Positions 1 through 9,230 of a stretch of DNA of 64,000 bases are shown piece by piece (position 1 is the stretch's first letter; each line of letters opens with the position of its first letter). The notes under the pieces are model-generated. The model was not told where the DNA came from. It did not search any database and saw only the letters and a list, made by a program, of their open reading frames with translations. Made by a program: the position numbers and the translations under genes. Origin of the DNA: an uncultured Massilia sp. (lineage in GTDB: Bacteria > Pseudomonadota > Gammaproteobacteria > Burkholderiales > Burkholderiaceae); the NCBI GenBank assembly GCA_946481275.1, contig CAMLMV010000016.1, forward strand, positions 70,584 to 134,583, in the 5' to 3' direction.

Positions 1-1478
1 GGGCGGGTCGCGTCCGGCGTGACGGCATTGCACGGCGTGGCCGGCGTGCCCGGGATCGCGACGCGCGGCGCCTGGCTGCGGAACGCGACCGAGCACACGC
101 CGTTGACGGTGTTGCAGCCGCCCTTGTCGGACGAGCCGACGGCGCCCATGTTGGTCTGGAACACGACCGGCGTGCCGTCCGGGACCGGGTTGCCGAAGGC
201 GTCGGCGACCATCACCTGCACGGTCGTGGCGGACGGGTTGTCCACGCTCCAGCCCTCGACGTTGAACGAACCGGAGCTCAGCGAGAACGCGCGCTGTGCC
301 GGCAGGCCGGTCGTCACGACGATCGAGTCGGACAGGGTCGAAATGTCCGGACCGCCGTTGGTGCCGGTGCCCTTCAGCGTCGCCTGCACGCGGAACGACA
401 TCGGGGTCGCGCCCGAATTGACCGTCGTGACCACGCTGCCGGTGGCGTCGGTCGTGTCGCTGGCCTTGTTGATGACGACGTCGGCGCCCGCGGGCACCGG
501 CGTGAAGTCCACGCGCTGGCCGGCCAGCGGGTTGCCGAAGATGTCGACGACCTTGTACGTCAGGATCGCGGTTTCGGTGCGGCCGTTGCCGCCGTTGCCG
601 CGCACGACGATCGACTGCGTGGTCGGCTGCGCGCCCACGAACTGCACCGACGCGGCGGCCGGCGGTGCGATCGTCAAGGAGGTCGATGCCGACTTGGCGA
701 CGCCGGCGGCAGACACGGTGATGGTGTCGTTGTTGGCGCAGCCCTTGTCGCGGTAGACCGTCTGCACGGTGCCGTTATTGGTCGGCACGGTGGTGGCCAG
801 ATTCGCCTTGCCGGCCGCGACGCAGGCGGAACTGAAGCTGACGTTGACCTGCTGGTCCGTGTACTTGCTCGTGCCGTTCAGCACATCGACCGACAGCACG
901 GTCGACCCGTAGGCCTGGATATTGGCCGGACTGGCGGACAGGGTACCGAAGGCCAGCGTGGTGGCGCCCACGGAATAGTTCGCGGTGCCGCTCGCGGTCG
1001 TGCCGGCCACGCTCGACGTGGCGGTCACGGTGCCCGCGCCCCCCGCAGCCAGGCTGGCAGCCAGCATGGTGACCGTGGCGACGCCGTTGACGTCCGTGAG
1101 CGCGGTGCCGGCCGTCGGCGAGAACACGGCCAGCGCGTTGTCGGTGGCGAAGGTGACGATCGCGTTCGGCACGGGTTTCTTGTTCGCATCCAGCACGGTG
1201 GCCTTGACGGTCAGCGGCGTGGCACCCGTGAGCGCATTGCTCGACGCGCCGGCCGCGTTCGTGAAGCCCACGGAAACGGTGGGCGCCGCGGGGGTCGTCG
1301 TACCGCCGGTGCCGGTACCGCCGGTGCCGCCGGTCCCCGTGCCGCCGGAGCCGGTACCGCCGCTCACGGCTCCGGGACTGCCGCCGCCGCCGCCGCATGC
1401 GGTCAGCACCATGGCCATCAGCAGGCCGGCCACGCGCACGCCGTGGCGCGCCGCAGATTCATTCTTGAATTGGTTCAT
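1..1478 (-). CDS. Bacterial Ig-like (Big-1 type) lipoprotein, C-terminus beyond window
   Basis: The reading frame is open from the ATG at 1478 to the window edge, so about 490 N-terminal residues are visible and the stop is missing. Residues 1-28 are a lipoprotein signal ending in the lipobox LTAC with Cys28, followed by a poly-Gly stretch and a Gly/Thr-rich linker to about residue 65. Then come at least three repeats of about 100 residues with the Big-1/invasin pattern (for example VLDANKKPVPNAIVTF and VADAFGNPVPDGTPVVF). The protein is probably a surface or periplasmic adhesin-like lipoprotein. Its start lies only 25 bases after the pilQ stop, on the same strand, so it is probably the last or a late gene of the pil operon, where aroK would often be found. 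The specific function is unknown; a pilus-related or outer-membrane role is inference. Confidence 0.8.
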   Translation of the reverse strand, partial: MNQFKNESAARHGVRVAGLLMAMVLTACGGGGGSPGAVSGGTGSGGTGTGGTGGTGTGGTTTPAAPTVSVGFTNAAGASSNALTGATPLTVKATVLDANKKPVPNAIVTFATDNALAVFSPTAGTALTDVNGVATVTMLAASLAAGGAGTVTATSSVAGTTASGTANYSVGATTLAFGTLSASPANIQAYGSTVLSVDVLNGTSKYTDQQVNVSFSSACVAAGKANLATTVPTNNGTVQTVYRDKGCANNDTITVSAAGVAKSASTSLTIAPPAAASVQFVGAQPTTQSIVVRGNGGNGRTETAILTYKVVDIFGNPLAGQRVDFTPVPAGADVVINKASDTTDATGSVVTTVNSGATPMSFRVQATLKGTGTNGGPDISTLSDSIVVTTGLPAQRAFSLSSGSFNVEGWSVDNPSATTVQVMVADAFGNPVPDGTPVVFQTNMGAVGSSDKGGCNTVNGVCSVAFRSQAPRVAIPGTPATPCNAVTPDATR

Positions 1479-1503
1479 GTTTCGCTTCTTGTTGATTATT
1501 CTG

Positions 1504-3654
1504 TCAATGCCCGTTCTGCAGGCGTTCGGCCACGATCCGGGGCGTGATGAAGACGAGCAGCTCGGTCTTGCTGTTCTGGCGCGACGTCGACTTGAACAGG
1601 TTGCCCACGACCGGGATGTCGCCGATCAACGGCACCTTGTTGTCGCTGCGGGTTTCAGACATCTGGTAGATGCCGCCCAGGACCACCGTGCCGCCGTTCT
1701 CGACCATCACCTTGGTCTTCACGTGCTGCGTGTTGATGGCGAAGCCCGACGCGGTCGATTCGCCCTTCGAATCCTTGGCCACGTCCACGTCCAGCACGAC
1801 GTTGCCGTCCGGGGTGATCTGCGGCGTGACTTCCAGCTTCAGGTTCGCCTTCTTGAACGTGACCGACGTGGCGCCGCTGCTGGTGGCCTGCTGGTACGGC
1901 AGCTCGACGCCCTGCTCGATGATGGCCGGGACGTTGTCCTCGGTGACCACGCGCGGGCTGGAGATGATCTTGCCCTTGCCGTCCGCTTCGAGTGCGGACA
2001 GTTCCAGGTTGAGGAAGCGGTTCGCGGCCGACGAGAACAGCGAGAATGCGATCGACGGCGCGTTCGTGCCGTTGATGCCGCCCGCCGGCAGGTTCACGAG
2101 CGTGCTATTGGTGTAGCCGTCGCCCTTGTCCGGCGTCTGGCCCGTGACCTGGCCCACGCCCGTCAGGTTGCCGCCGATGGCCACGCGCTGGTTGCCGCTG
2201 ACCTGGTAGCCCGTGTCGCCGCCGCGCAGGGTGCGCAGGTCGGCGAAACCGAGCTTGGCGCCGAGGTTGCGCGAGAAGCCGTCGTTCGCTTCCACGAGGC
2301 GCGCTTCGACGAGCACCTGCTTGGTCGCGATGTCGGTCTTCAGGATCAGCTTGCGGATGTCCTCGATCTTGGACGCGATGTCGGTCACGAACAGCTGGTT
2401 CGTGCGCGGGTCGATGATGGCGCTGCCCCGCTTGGACAGCACGCGGTTCTTGCCGCCGCCGTCGCTGCTGGCGCCGCCGTTCTGGTCGAGGCCGAACACG
2501 GTGCGGAACGCCTCTGCCTTCTGGTAGTTCAGCTGGAAGATCTCGGAGCGCAGCGGTTCCAGCTCGGAGATCTGGGCGCGCTGCTCGAGTTCGAGTTTTT
2601 CCTTGGTCAGCAGTTCTTCCTTCGGCGCGATCCACAGCACGTTGCCGTTCTTGCGCATGTCGAGGCCCTTGGCCTGCAGGACGACGTCCAGCGCCTGGTC
2701 CCACGGCACGTCCTTCAGGCGCAGCGTGAGGTTGCCGGTGACGGAGTCGCTCGTGATGATGTTCAGGCCCGAGATGTCGGCGATCGCCTGCAATGCCTGG
2801 CGCACCTCGACGTTCTGGAAGTTGAACGACAGCTTCTCGCCCCGGTAGCCCGCGCCGCCGGCGCCGCCGGCCGGCCGGTTCGGATCTTCCTTGACGGGCT
2901 TGACGTCGATGACGAGCTGCGTGTCGCTCTGGTAGACGGTCTGCTCCCAGTTGCCGTGGGCTTCCACGACCATGTGCGTGTTCTCGCCCTGAGGCGTCGT
3001 CGTGATGCGCGACACGGGGGTGCCGAAGTCGGTCACGTCCAGGCGGCGGCGCAGGGTCGGCGGCACGCCGGTCTTGAGGAAATCGACGAGGATCTGCGAT
3101 CCGACCTGGCGCACGTCGACGGCGACCTGGCCGTTCGGCAGGTCGACGACGATGCGGCCTTCGCCATTGGTGCCGCGGCGGAAATCGAGGTCGCGCAGCA
3201 GCTGCGTCGCAACCGGTGCGGCGGCCGTGCGTGCGGGCTGGCCGGATGTGTCGGCGGCGCGCGCGGGCGCGCCCGAGCCTTCGACGGTGACGATGACGTC
3301 CTTGCCGTCGACGGCGGCGGCGTAGTTCAGCGCGCGCTTGAGGTTCAGCACGAGGCGCGTGCGCTCGCCCGCCTGCACGACGTTCACGCCGCGCACGTCG
3401 CCCAGGTTGATGTCCTGGACATTCTTGCCGGTGGCGTTGGCGGTGGCGCCGAAGTCGAGCGCGATGCGGGCCGGATTGGTGATCGAAAAGCCGATCGGCA
3501 GCTGCTTCGGCGGCTCCTTCATGCCCACGCGGATGACGACGTTGCCGCCCTGCTGGTTGGCGCTGATCGACTCGATCGCGTTGTCCTGGGCCCAGGCGCA
3601 GGCCGTGGCGAGCGCCAGCAGCATGCCGCCCGCGGCGGAAAGGAATCGGGTCAT
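1504..3654 (-). CDS. pilQ: Type IV pilus outer-membrane secretin PilQ
   Basis: The 716-residue protein forms the outer-membrane channel through which the type IV pilus passes. It has a signal peptide (about residues 1-22, ending CAWAQ) and two AMIN-type peptidoglycan-binding regions (about 30-110 and 150-250). A secretin N-terminal STN domain follows at about 275-340 (FNFQNVEVRQALQAIADISG), then an N1-type domain. The secretin core at about 560-705 shows VPLIGDIPVVGNLFK and ends ELLVFITPRIV. The size is normal for the family. The start codon ATG overlaps the pilP stop in an ATGA, which implies translational coupling. It is the last canonical gene of the pilMNOPQ unit, and an Ig-like lipoprotein gene follows it. 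Confidence 0.97.
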   Translation of the reverse strand: MTRFLSAAGGMLLALATACAWAQDNAIESISANQQGGNVVIRVGMKEPPKQLPIGFSITNPARIALDFGATANATGKNVQDINLGDVRGVNVVQAGERTRLVLNLKRALNYAAAVDGKDVIVTVEGSGAPARAADTSGQPARTAAAPVATQLLRDLDFRRGTNGEGRIVVDLPNGQVAVDVRQVGSQILVDFLKTGVPPTLRRRLDVTDFGTPVSRITTTPQGENTHMVVEAHGNWEQTVYQSDTQLVIDVKPVKEDPNRPAGGAGGAGYRGEKLSFNFQNVEVRQALQAIADISGLNIITSDSVTGNLTLRLKDVPWDQALDVVLQAKGLDMRKNGNVLWIAPKEELLTKEKLELEQRAQISELEPLRSEIFQLNYQKAEAFRTVFGLDQNGGASSDGGGKNRVLSKRGSAIIDPRTNQLFVTDIASKIEDIRKLILKTDIATKQVLVEARLVEANDGFSRNLGAKLGFADLRTLRGGDTGYQVSGNQRVAIGGNLTGVGQVTGQTPDKGDGYTNSTLVNLPAGGINGTNAPSIAFSLFSSAANRFLNLELSALEADGKGKIISSPRVVTEDNVPAIIEQGVELPYQQATSSGATSVTFKKANLKLEVTPQITPDGNVVLDVDVAKDSKGESTASGFAINTQHVKTKVMVENGGTVVLGGIYQMSETRSDNKVPLIGDIPVVGNLFKSTSRQNSKTELLVFITPRIVAERLQNGH

Positions 3655-4190
3655 TTACGGTTCTCCTTGGTTTGCAGCTCCAGCTTCGTCATGCGCCCGG
3701 TCCACTCGCCGGCGGCGTCCTGCACCACTTCGCGGATGTCGACGCCATCCTCGCCCACGTGCGTGACGACGCCAAAGTTCTGGCCGATGCGCTGGCCGGC
3801 TTTCACGTGGTACAGCGAGCGTTCGATCTGCAGCAGCGCGAAGCGCGTGCCGCCCTTCTCCATCATGCCGACCATCTGCATGGTATCGAGCGGGAAGGTC
3901 TCCAGCAGCTCGCGCGGGCGCTGCATGTCCGGCTGGTTCGGGTTGTTCGACGTCGCGGCCGCGCGGGCCAGTTCGCCCAGCAGCTTGTTCGGATCGAACG
4001 GGTCGACGGCCTCCTTCGCGCCATACGCGTAAGGCAGGAAGTCCTTCGGCTCGGGCAGCGGCTTCACGGCCGGGCGCGTGTCGCGCCTGACCTGCTCCAT
4101 CCAGTCGCGCACCTCGCGCACGTCGGAATCGCCGCAGCCGGCCAGCAGCGTGGCGGCCAGCACGGCGCCCATCACGATACGGCCGCTCAT
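3651..4190 (-). CDS. pilP: Type IV pilus assembly lipoprotein PilP
   Basis: This 179-residue inner-membrane lipoprotein links the PilMNO alignment subcomplex to the secretin PilQ. It begins MSGRIVMGAV and carries a lipobox LLAGC about 18 residues in. A proline-containing linker (KPLPEPKDFLPYAYG) follows, then the C-terminal beta-sandwich with GTRFALLQIERSLYHVKAGQ and the IGQNFGVVTHVGEDGVDIRE motif typical of PilP. The start at 4190 overlaps the pilO stop by ATGA and the stop overlaps the pilQ start by ATGA. A longer upstream reading frame runs through pilO in another frame and is not used. Confidence 0.95.
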   Translation of the reverse strand: MSGRIVMGAVLAATLLAGCGDSDVREVRDWMEQVRRDTRPAVKPLPEPKDFLPYAYGAKEAVDPFDPNKLLGELARAAATSNNPNQPDMQRPRELLETFPLDTMQMVGMMEKGGTRFALLQIERSLYHVKAGQRIGQNFGVVTHVGEDGVDIREVVQDAAGEWTGRMTKLELQTKENRK

Positions 4191-4855
4191 GCCTTCTCCT
4201 TCTTGGCGTTCTTCTTCGCCTTGCGGGCCTTGGCCTGCGCGTCCAGTTCTTCCTGGTCGAGGTAGCGGAAGGTCTTGGCGACGGCGTCCAGCGACAGCGC
4301 GCCGTCCTTGCCGGCGGTGAGCGCCAGGTTGTTCAGGGTGACGATGCGGGGCATCTTGGCCATGTCGGCCGCGAATTCGCCGATGTCGTGGTAGTGGCCC
4401 GTGACCTTGATGTCGATCGGCAGCTCGGCGTAGTAATCCTTGACGACGACCTGGCCCGGCTTGAACAGTTCGAACTGCAGGCCGCGGCCGATGCCGGCCT
4501 GGTTGATGTCGGACAGCAGCGCGGCCATCTCCGCCTTGCTCGGCAACTGCTTTTCCAGGCGTTCGACGTAGCGGTTCACCTGCTGCTGCTGGGCTTCCAG
4601 CGCATCCAGGTTGATCGCCTGCGCCATCTTGAGCTTGTAGTCGTCGCGCAGCTTGAGTTCCTGCGCGGCCAGGGCGTCCTGTTCCTCGAACTGGCCGCTC
4701 CAGTAAAAGAAGTAGCCGAGGCCGAGGACGGCCGCCATCACGCCGGCCGCGCACAACAGGCGCGGCGCCAGCGGCCACAGGCCGGGATGGCGTCCCTGCA
4801 GGCCCTCGAACTGGGACCCCAGGTCGGCGAAAGACTGTTTCAGATCGATGTTCAT
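4187..4855 (-). CDS. pilO: Type IV pilus inner-membrane alignment protein PilO
   Basis: The 222-residue bitopic inner-membrane protein pairs with PilN in the pilus alignment complex. A short cytoplasmic N-terminus (MNIDLKQSFADL) leads to one transmembrane helix at about residues 28-52. A coiled-coil region follows (about 65-110, rich in Glu, Gln and Leu), then a periplasmic ferredoxin-like domain with the family pattern KVTGHYHDIGEFAADMAKMP and IVTLNNL. The Lys/Ala-rich tail (KARKAKKNAKKEKA) is common in betaproteobacterial PilO. It overlaps both neighbours (pilN and pilP) by 4 bases. Confidence 0.95.
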   Translation of the reverse strand: MNIDLKQSFADLGSQFEGLQGRHPGLWPLAPRLLCAAGVMAAVLGLGYFFYWSGQFEEQDALAAQELKLRDDYKLKMAQAINLDALEAQQQQVNRYVERLEKQLPSKAEMAALLSDINQAGIGRGLQFELFKPGQVVVKDYYAELPIDIKVTGHYHDIGEFAADMAKMPRIVTLNNLALTAGKDGALSLDAVAKTFRYLDQEELDAQAKARKAKKNAKKEKA

Positions 4856-5481
4856 GGCTTGGTGCCCGCGCTGTTACCCGATTTTGCCGTGGACGGCCTG
4901 GCATCCTTGTCGTCGTCCTCCGCGCGGGCGCGCTTGATCGCGACGTTGAGCGTGAATTCGACGACCTTGCGTCCGGTCTTGCTCTGCGCGAGCGTGACCG
5001 CGCGCACCTCGGTCAGGTCCGGGCGCTCCAGCCACGGCGAGCTGCCGGACAGGTTGCGCAGCAGTTCCGCCACGCGCTCCTGCGACTGCGCATAGCCGTT
5101 CAGCAGCACGCGCTGGCCATCCTGCTTGAAGCTTTTCAGGTACACGCCTTCCGGCGTCTGGCGCACCAGTTCGTCGAGCAGGTGGACGGGCTGGTTGCGG
5201 TCGCCCTGCAGGTCCTCGACGGCCTGCTGGCGCGCCTTCAGCGCCTCGATCTCGGCCTTCAGGCTGGCGATCTTGCTGATCTTCTTGTCCAGTTCCGCGT
5301 TGGCGTTCCGGAGCACCAGGTTGCGTTCGTTCTGGGTCGCGATGCGGCTCGCGTTGTATGCGCCCACGAGCAGCACGAGCGCGGCGCCGGCCAGGCCGCC
5401 CAGCGCCAGCAGCGCGACGAACGCGGCCTGTTTCTGCTTGCGCTTCGCTTCCCGGTGCGGGAGCAGGTTAATGCGGATCAT
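4852..5481 (-). CDS. pilN: Type IV pilus inner-membrane protein PilN
   Basis: This 209-residue bitopic membrane protein binds cytoplasmic PilM through its N-terminal peptide and dimerises with PilO in the periplasm. The start MIRINLLPHREAKRK contains the conserved INLLP PilM-binding motif. A transmembrane helix lies at about residues 21-44, a coiled coil at about 50-95, and a ferredoxin-like periplasmic domain (PEGVYLKSFKQDGQRVLLNG) comes after that. The Asp/Glu/Lys-rich C-terminal tail is low complexity. The start is fixed by an ATGA overlap with the pilM stop; the longer frame reaching to 6702 is antisense-free but out of frame with pilM and not coding. Confidence 0.95.
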   Translation of the reverse strand: MIRINLLPHREAKRKQKQAAFVALLALGGLAGAALVLLVGAYNASRIATQNERNLVLRNANAELDKKISKIASLKAEIEALKARQQAVEDLQGDRNQPVHLLDELVRQTPEGVYLKSFKQDGQRVLLNGYAQSQERVAELLRNLSGSSPWLERPDLTEVRAVTLAQSKTGRKVVEFTLNVAIKRARAEDDDKDARPSTAKSGNSAGTKP

Positions 5482-6554
5482 CAGCCGAACCTCCGCAATG
5501 CCAGGCCGCAGGCGACGAGATAGCCGGGGGCGTCCGTGCGCAGCTGCTGCTCGCGCACGGCGGGGCCCAGCTGCATGCCGGAGAACGGCGCCACGACGCT
5601 TGTTGCGATGCGAGTGCGGCCCGTGATGATGTCGGGCAGGCCGGGCAACTGGGCGCTGCCGCCGGCGAGGACGATCTGGTCGATGCGCGTGTACGGCGTC
5701 GACGTGTAGAAGAACTGGATCGCGCGCGTGACTTCCAGCGCGGCGTTTTCCAGCCAGGGCGCCAGCAGGTCGGCGCGATAATTGTCCGGCAGGTCGCCCG
5801 CTTTCTTGCGCGTCTCCGCCTCCTCGAACGAGAGGCCGTAGGCGCGCACGACGTCCTGCGTGAGCTGCACGCCGCCGAACGGCTGCTCGCGCTCGTAGAC
5901 GGTCTCGCCGTTCTGCAGCACGGAGACGTGGGTCGCGTTGGCACCGATCTGGAACAGGGCGACGATGCGGTCCTGCGGGCCCTTGTCGTTGTCGAGGAGG
6001 CGCTGCAGCGCGGCGCGGGCGGCGTACGACTCGATGTCCATCACGGTGGCCGTGAGGCCGGCCGCTTCGGCGATGGCGATGCGGTCCTCGACCTTTTCGC
6101 GGCGCGCGGCGGCCAGCATCACTTCCATGTCCTCGGGCGAATTGGCGGCGGGGCCGATCACGTCGAAGTCGAGGCTGACCTCGTCCAGCGCGAACGGGAT
6201 GTACTGGCTGGCCTCGGACTCGACCTGCACTTCCAGCTGGTCTTCCGGCAGGCCGGCCGGCAGGATGATCTTCTTGGTGATGACGGCGGCGGGCGGCATG
6301 CCGAGCGCCACGTGCTTGATGCGCGTGCCGCTCTTCTGCACCACGCGGCGCACGGCGTCCGACACCGCCTCGAGGTTCTCGATGTTGCCGTCGACGACGA
6401 CGCCGCGCGGCAGCGGTTCCGCCGCATGGCGCTCCAGCCGCAACTCGCCCTTGCCGCCATCGGACAACTCGACCAGGCGCACGCCGGACGTACTGATGTC
6501 GAGCCCGACCAACGGCGGGCTCTTTTGTCCGAACAAGGAACCTAGACTGATCAC
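5481..6554 (-). CDS. pilM: Type IV pilus cytoplasmic actin-like ATPase PilM
   Basis: This 357-residue actin/FtsA-fold protein sits on the cytoplasmic face and binds the PilN N-terminus. Family marks include the early phosphate-1 loop VGLDISTSGVRLVEL, the ESEASQYIPF segment, MDIESYAARAAL and the phosphate-2/adenosine region IVLAGGSAQLPGL. The frame is open for 72 codons further upstream. I chose GTG at 6554 because a GGGGAG ribosome site stands 7 bases before it and the protein then begins ISLGSLFGQK, the standard PilM N-terminus. It is the first gene of pilMNOPQ and is transcribed away from ponA. Confidence 0.94.
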   Translation of the reverse strand: MISLGSLFGQKSPPLVGLDISTSGVRLVELSDGGKGELRLERHAAEPLPRGVVVDGNIENLEAVSDAVRRVVQKSGTRIKHVALGMPPAAVITKKIILPAGLPEDQLEVQVESEASQYIPFALDEVSLDFDVIGPAANSPEDMEVMLAAARREKVEDRIAIAEAAGLTATVMDIESYAARAALQRLLDNDKGPQDRIVALFQIGANATHVSVLQNGETVYEREQPFGGVQLTQDVVRAYGLSFEEAETRKKAGDLPDNYRADLLAPWLENAALEVTRAIQFFYTSTPYTRIDQIVLAGGSAQLPGLPDIITGRTRIATSVVAPFSGMQLGPAVREQQLRTDAPGYLVACGLALRRFG

Positions 6555-6854
6555 GAGCGCACTCCCCTCTCTGCTGCTTCTTTGAACGCCCGCTTTGGGG
6601 AACGATTGATAAAGATAGAAATAAGGTGCATATATATCGGGCACCGCCTTGAATCCTAGCAATACTGATGTATGAGGACAAGAAATTTCTACACGGGAAC
6701 ATATTAGTGCGCAGCGGGAAAACGACACTGTTTTCGCTCTGATATCAATCAATCTTGCCGCTCTTTTCACACCTATTGTCCGCTTGTCTAGCCGTGCCTC
6801 AGATACAAGCGTGACTTATAATGAAATGGATCAATAAAGCGACCGACATTACGC
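6555..6854. promoter_or_regulatory. Divergent pilM / ponA control region
   Basis: This 300-base gap separates the divergent pilM and ponA genes and is much richer in A+T than its flanks (for example around 6600-6640 and 6690-6760). It must hold the promoters of both units. The only clear hexamer is TATAAT at 6817-6822 facing ponA. A longer in-frame extension of pilM crosses it, but its composition and lack of a ribosome site argue against coding. Confidence 0.6.
6817..6822 (+). promoter_or_regulatory. Candidate -10 box of ponA
   Basis: A perfect TATAAT lies 32 bases before the ponA ATG in an otherwise GC-rich genome. No good TTGACA-like -35 is seen at 16-18 bases, so only the -10 is claimed. 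Confidence 0.5.
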
Positions 6855-9206
6855 ATGAAAGCATCCCAAAACGGGGGCAGCCCCGCCCCGCAGTCTCCTT
6901 CGCCGAAGCACACACCCAAGCGCATCCTCCTGACCATCTTCGCCACACTGGCCGGTCTGGCCGTCTGCGGCGTGCTGGTGGTCGTGTTCGCGCTGGCGAT
7001 GGCGTATCCGAACCTGCCCGCCCTCGACACCCTGACCGATTACCGGCCCAAGATGCCGCTGCGGATCTTTACGGCCGATAACGTCCTGATCGGCGAATTC
7101 GGCGAGGAGCGCCGCACCCTCGTCCACTTCAAGGACATCCCGGACGTGATGAAGAAGGCCGTGCTGTCCATCGAGGACGACCGCTTCTACGAACACGGCG
7201 GCGTGGACTACTGGGGCATCCTGCGCGCGGCCATCCACAACGCGACCGGCGGCGCGCGCCAGGGCGCGTCGACCATCACCCAGCAGGTGGCCCGCAACTT
7301 CTTCCTGTCGTCCGAACAGACCCTCAAGCGCAAGGCATACGAGGCCCTGCTCGCGTACAAGATCGAAAAGAACCTCACCAAGGACCAGATCCTCGAGGTC
7401 TACATGAACCAGATCTACCTGGGCCAGCGCGCGTTCGGCTTCTCGTCGGCCGCGCAGATCTACTTCGGCAAGGATTTGAAAGACATCTCGGTCGCGGAAG
7501 CGGCGATGCTGGCCGGCCTGCCCAAGGCGCCGTCCGCGTACAACCCGGTCGTCAATCCGAAGCGCGCGCGCATGCGCCAGCAGTACATCCTGCAGCGCAT
7601 GCACGACCTGCGCTACATCACCGACGCCCAGTACGAACAGGCGAAGAACGAAGAACTCAAGATCAAGACGGACAGCACGGCGTTCGGCGTGCATGCCGAA
7701 TACGTGGCCGAGATGGCGCGCCAGCTCGTGTACGAACAGTTCAAGGAAGACACCTATACGCGCGGCCTGAACGTGTTCACGACGATCACCAAGGCCGACC
7801 AGGACGCCGCCTACCTCGCGCTGCGCCGCGGCGTGATGGATTACGAGCGCCGCCACCCGTACCGCGGCCCTGAAAAATACATCGAGATCCCGTCCGCCAA
7901 GGGCGAAGCCGACGAAGCCATCGAGGCGGAGCTGGCCGAGCATCCGGATTCGGACGACATCGTCGCCGCCATCGTGCTGTCCGCGTCGCCCTCGCAGGTG
8001 AAGGCCGTGCTGGCGTCGGGCGAAGAGATCACGATCACGGGCGCCGGCCTGGCGTTCGCCAGGGACTGGCTGTCGCCGAAGGCGGCCGAGACCCGGCGCG
8101 TGCGCCGCGGCGCCGTCATCCGCGTGACGCAGGACGGCGGCTCGTCGTGGAACATCACGCAACTGCCGGAAGTGGAATCCGCCTTCATCGCCGTCACCCC
8201 GGACGACGGCGCGATCCGCGCGCTGGTGGGCGGCTTCGACTTCAACCGCAGCAAGTTCAATCACGTAACGCAGGCGTGGCGCCAGCCGGGATCGTCGTTC
8301 AAGCCGTTCATCTATTCGGCGTCGCTGGAACGCGGCTTCTCGCCCGCCACCCTGATCAACGACGCGCCGATCTCGTTCGATGCCGGTGCGACGGGCGGCC
8401 AGGCGTGGGAACCGAAGAACTACGACAACAAGTACGAAGGCCCGATGACGATGCGGCGCGGCCTGACGAAGTCGAAGAACATGATCTCGATCCGCATCCT
8501 GAACAAGATCGGCGCCCGCTACGGCCAGGAGTACGCGACGCGCTTCGGCTTCGACCCGGACAAGAACCCGCCGTACCTGACGCTCGCGCTGGGCGCGGGC
8601 GCGACGACGCCGCTGCAGATGGCCGGCGCCTATTCCGTGTTCGCCAACGGCGGCTACCGCATCAGCCCCTACCTCATCTCCAAGGTGACGGATGCGGACG
8701 GCAAGGTGTTGTCGGAAGCGCGTCCGGACCGCGCCGGCGTCGACGCCAACCGCGTCATCGACGAGCGCAACGCGTGGCTGATGGACAGCATGCTGAAGGA
8801 CGTGGCCCGCTACGGCACGGCCGCGAAGGCATCGCAGGTGCTGAAGCGCCCGGACATCGCGGGCAAGACGGGGACGACGAACGATTCGATCGACGCCTGG
8901 TTCGCGGGCTACCAGCCGCACCTGGTGGGCATCGCGTGGATCGGCTACGACCAGCCGCGCAACCTGGGCAACAAGGAAACGGGCGGCGGCCTGGCGCTGC
9001 CGATCTGGATCGGCTTCATGCAGAAGGCGCTCAAGTCCGAGCCCGTGGTCGAGCGTCCGGTGCCGCCGGGCCTCGTGCAGTACGGCGACGAGTTTTATTA
9101 TGCCGAGAGCCCGCCGGGCACGGGCGTGCAGTCGCTCGACGTGGGACCGGTCGCGCCTGCCGCCGAGCAGAAATCGCGCGACGCCGTCCGCAACGAGTTG
9201 TTCTGA
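6855..9206 (+). CDS. mrcA: Penicillin-binding protein 1A, bifunctional transglycosylase/transpeptidase
   Basis: The 783-residue class A PBP (PonA/MrcA) polymerises and cross-links peptidoglycan at the outer face of the inner membrane. A basic cytoplasmic tail and one transmembrane helix (about 24-48) precede the GT51 glycosyltransferase domain, with EDDRFYEHGG (catalytic Glu about 106) and GASTITQQVARNFF. An OB-like insert lies at about 310-420. The transpeptidase domain has all three motifs: SSFK at 480-483 (Ser480 nucleophile), SKN at 540-542 and KTG at 671-673. Length and order are normal. The divergent pairing with pilM is the usual proteobacterial arrangement. Confidence 0.97.
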   Translation: MKASQNGGSPAPQSPSPKHTPKRILLTIFATLAGLAVCGVLVVVFALAMAYPNLPALDTLTDYRPKMPLRIFTADNVLIGEFGEERRTLVHFKDIPDVMKKAVLSIEDDRFYEHGGVDYWGILRAAIHNATGGARQGASTITQQVARNFFLSSEQTLKRKAYEALLAYKIEKNLTKDQILEVYMNQIYLGQRAFGFSSAAQIYFGKDLKDISVAEAAMLAGLPKAPSAYNPVVNPKRARMRQQYILQRMHDLRYITDAQYEQAKNEELKIKTDSTAFGVHAEYVAEMARQLVYEQFKEDTYTRGLNVFTTITKADQDAAYLALRRGVMDYERRHPYRGPEKYIEIPSAKGEADEAIEAELAEHPDSDDIVAAIVLSASPSQVKAVLASGEEITITGAGLAFARDWLSPKAAETRRVRRGAVIRVTQDGGSSWNITQLPEVESAFIAVTPDDGAIRALVGGFDFNRSKFNHVTQAWRQPGSSFKPFIYSASLERGFSPATLINDAPISFDAGATGGQAWEPKNYDNKYEGPMTMRRGLTKSKNMISIRILNKIGARYGQEYATRFGFDPDKNPPYLTLALGAGATTPLQMAGAYSVFANGGYRISPYLISKVTDADGKVLSEARPDRAGVDANRVIDERNAWLMDSMLKDVARYGTAAKASQVLKRPDIAGKTGTTNDSIDAWFAGYQPHLVGIAWIGYDQPRNLGNKETGGGLALPIWIGFMQKALKSEPVVERPVPPGLVQYGDEFYYAESPPGTGVQSLDVGPVAPAAEQKSRDAVRNELF

Positions 9207-9208
9207 AA

Positions 9209-9229
9209 GTGGGCGGCAGCGCCGCCCAC
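9209..9229. terminator. Hairpin between convergent ponA and cyaY
   Basis: A perfect 9-base-pair GC-rich stem (GTGGGCGGC / GCCGCCCAC) with a 3-base loop begins a few bases after the ponA stop and ends just before the cyaY stop. A short TTT follows on the minus strand. It probably serves both converging transcripts. Confidence 0.65.
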
Positions 9230-9230
9230 G

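Noticed and set aside
1309..1380. Tandem GC-rich repeats resembling a minisatellite or CRISPR-like array
   Set aside because: They encode the Gly/Thr-rich linker and poly-Gly after the lipobox of the lipoprotein. Unit length is irregular and no spacers exist.
985..4032. Plus-strand open frame of 1015 codons
   Set aside because: It is antisense to pilQ, pilP and the Ig-like lipoprotein gene. The product is an Arg/Ala/Val/Asp-rich string with no domain, typical of high-GC shadow frames.
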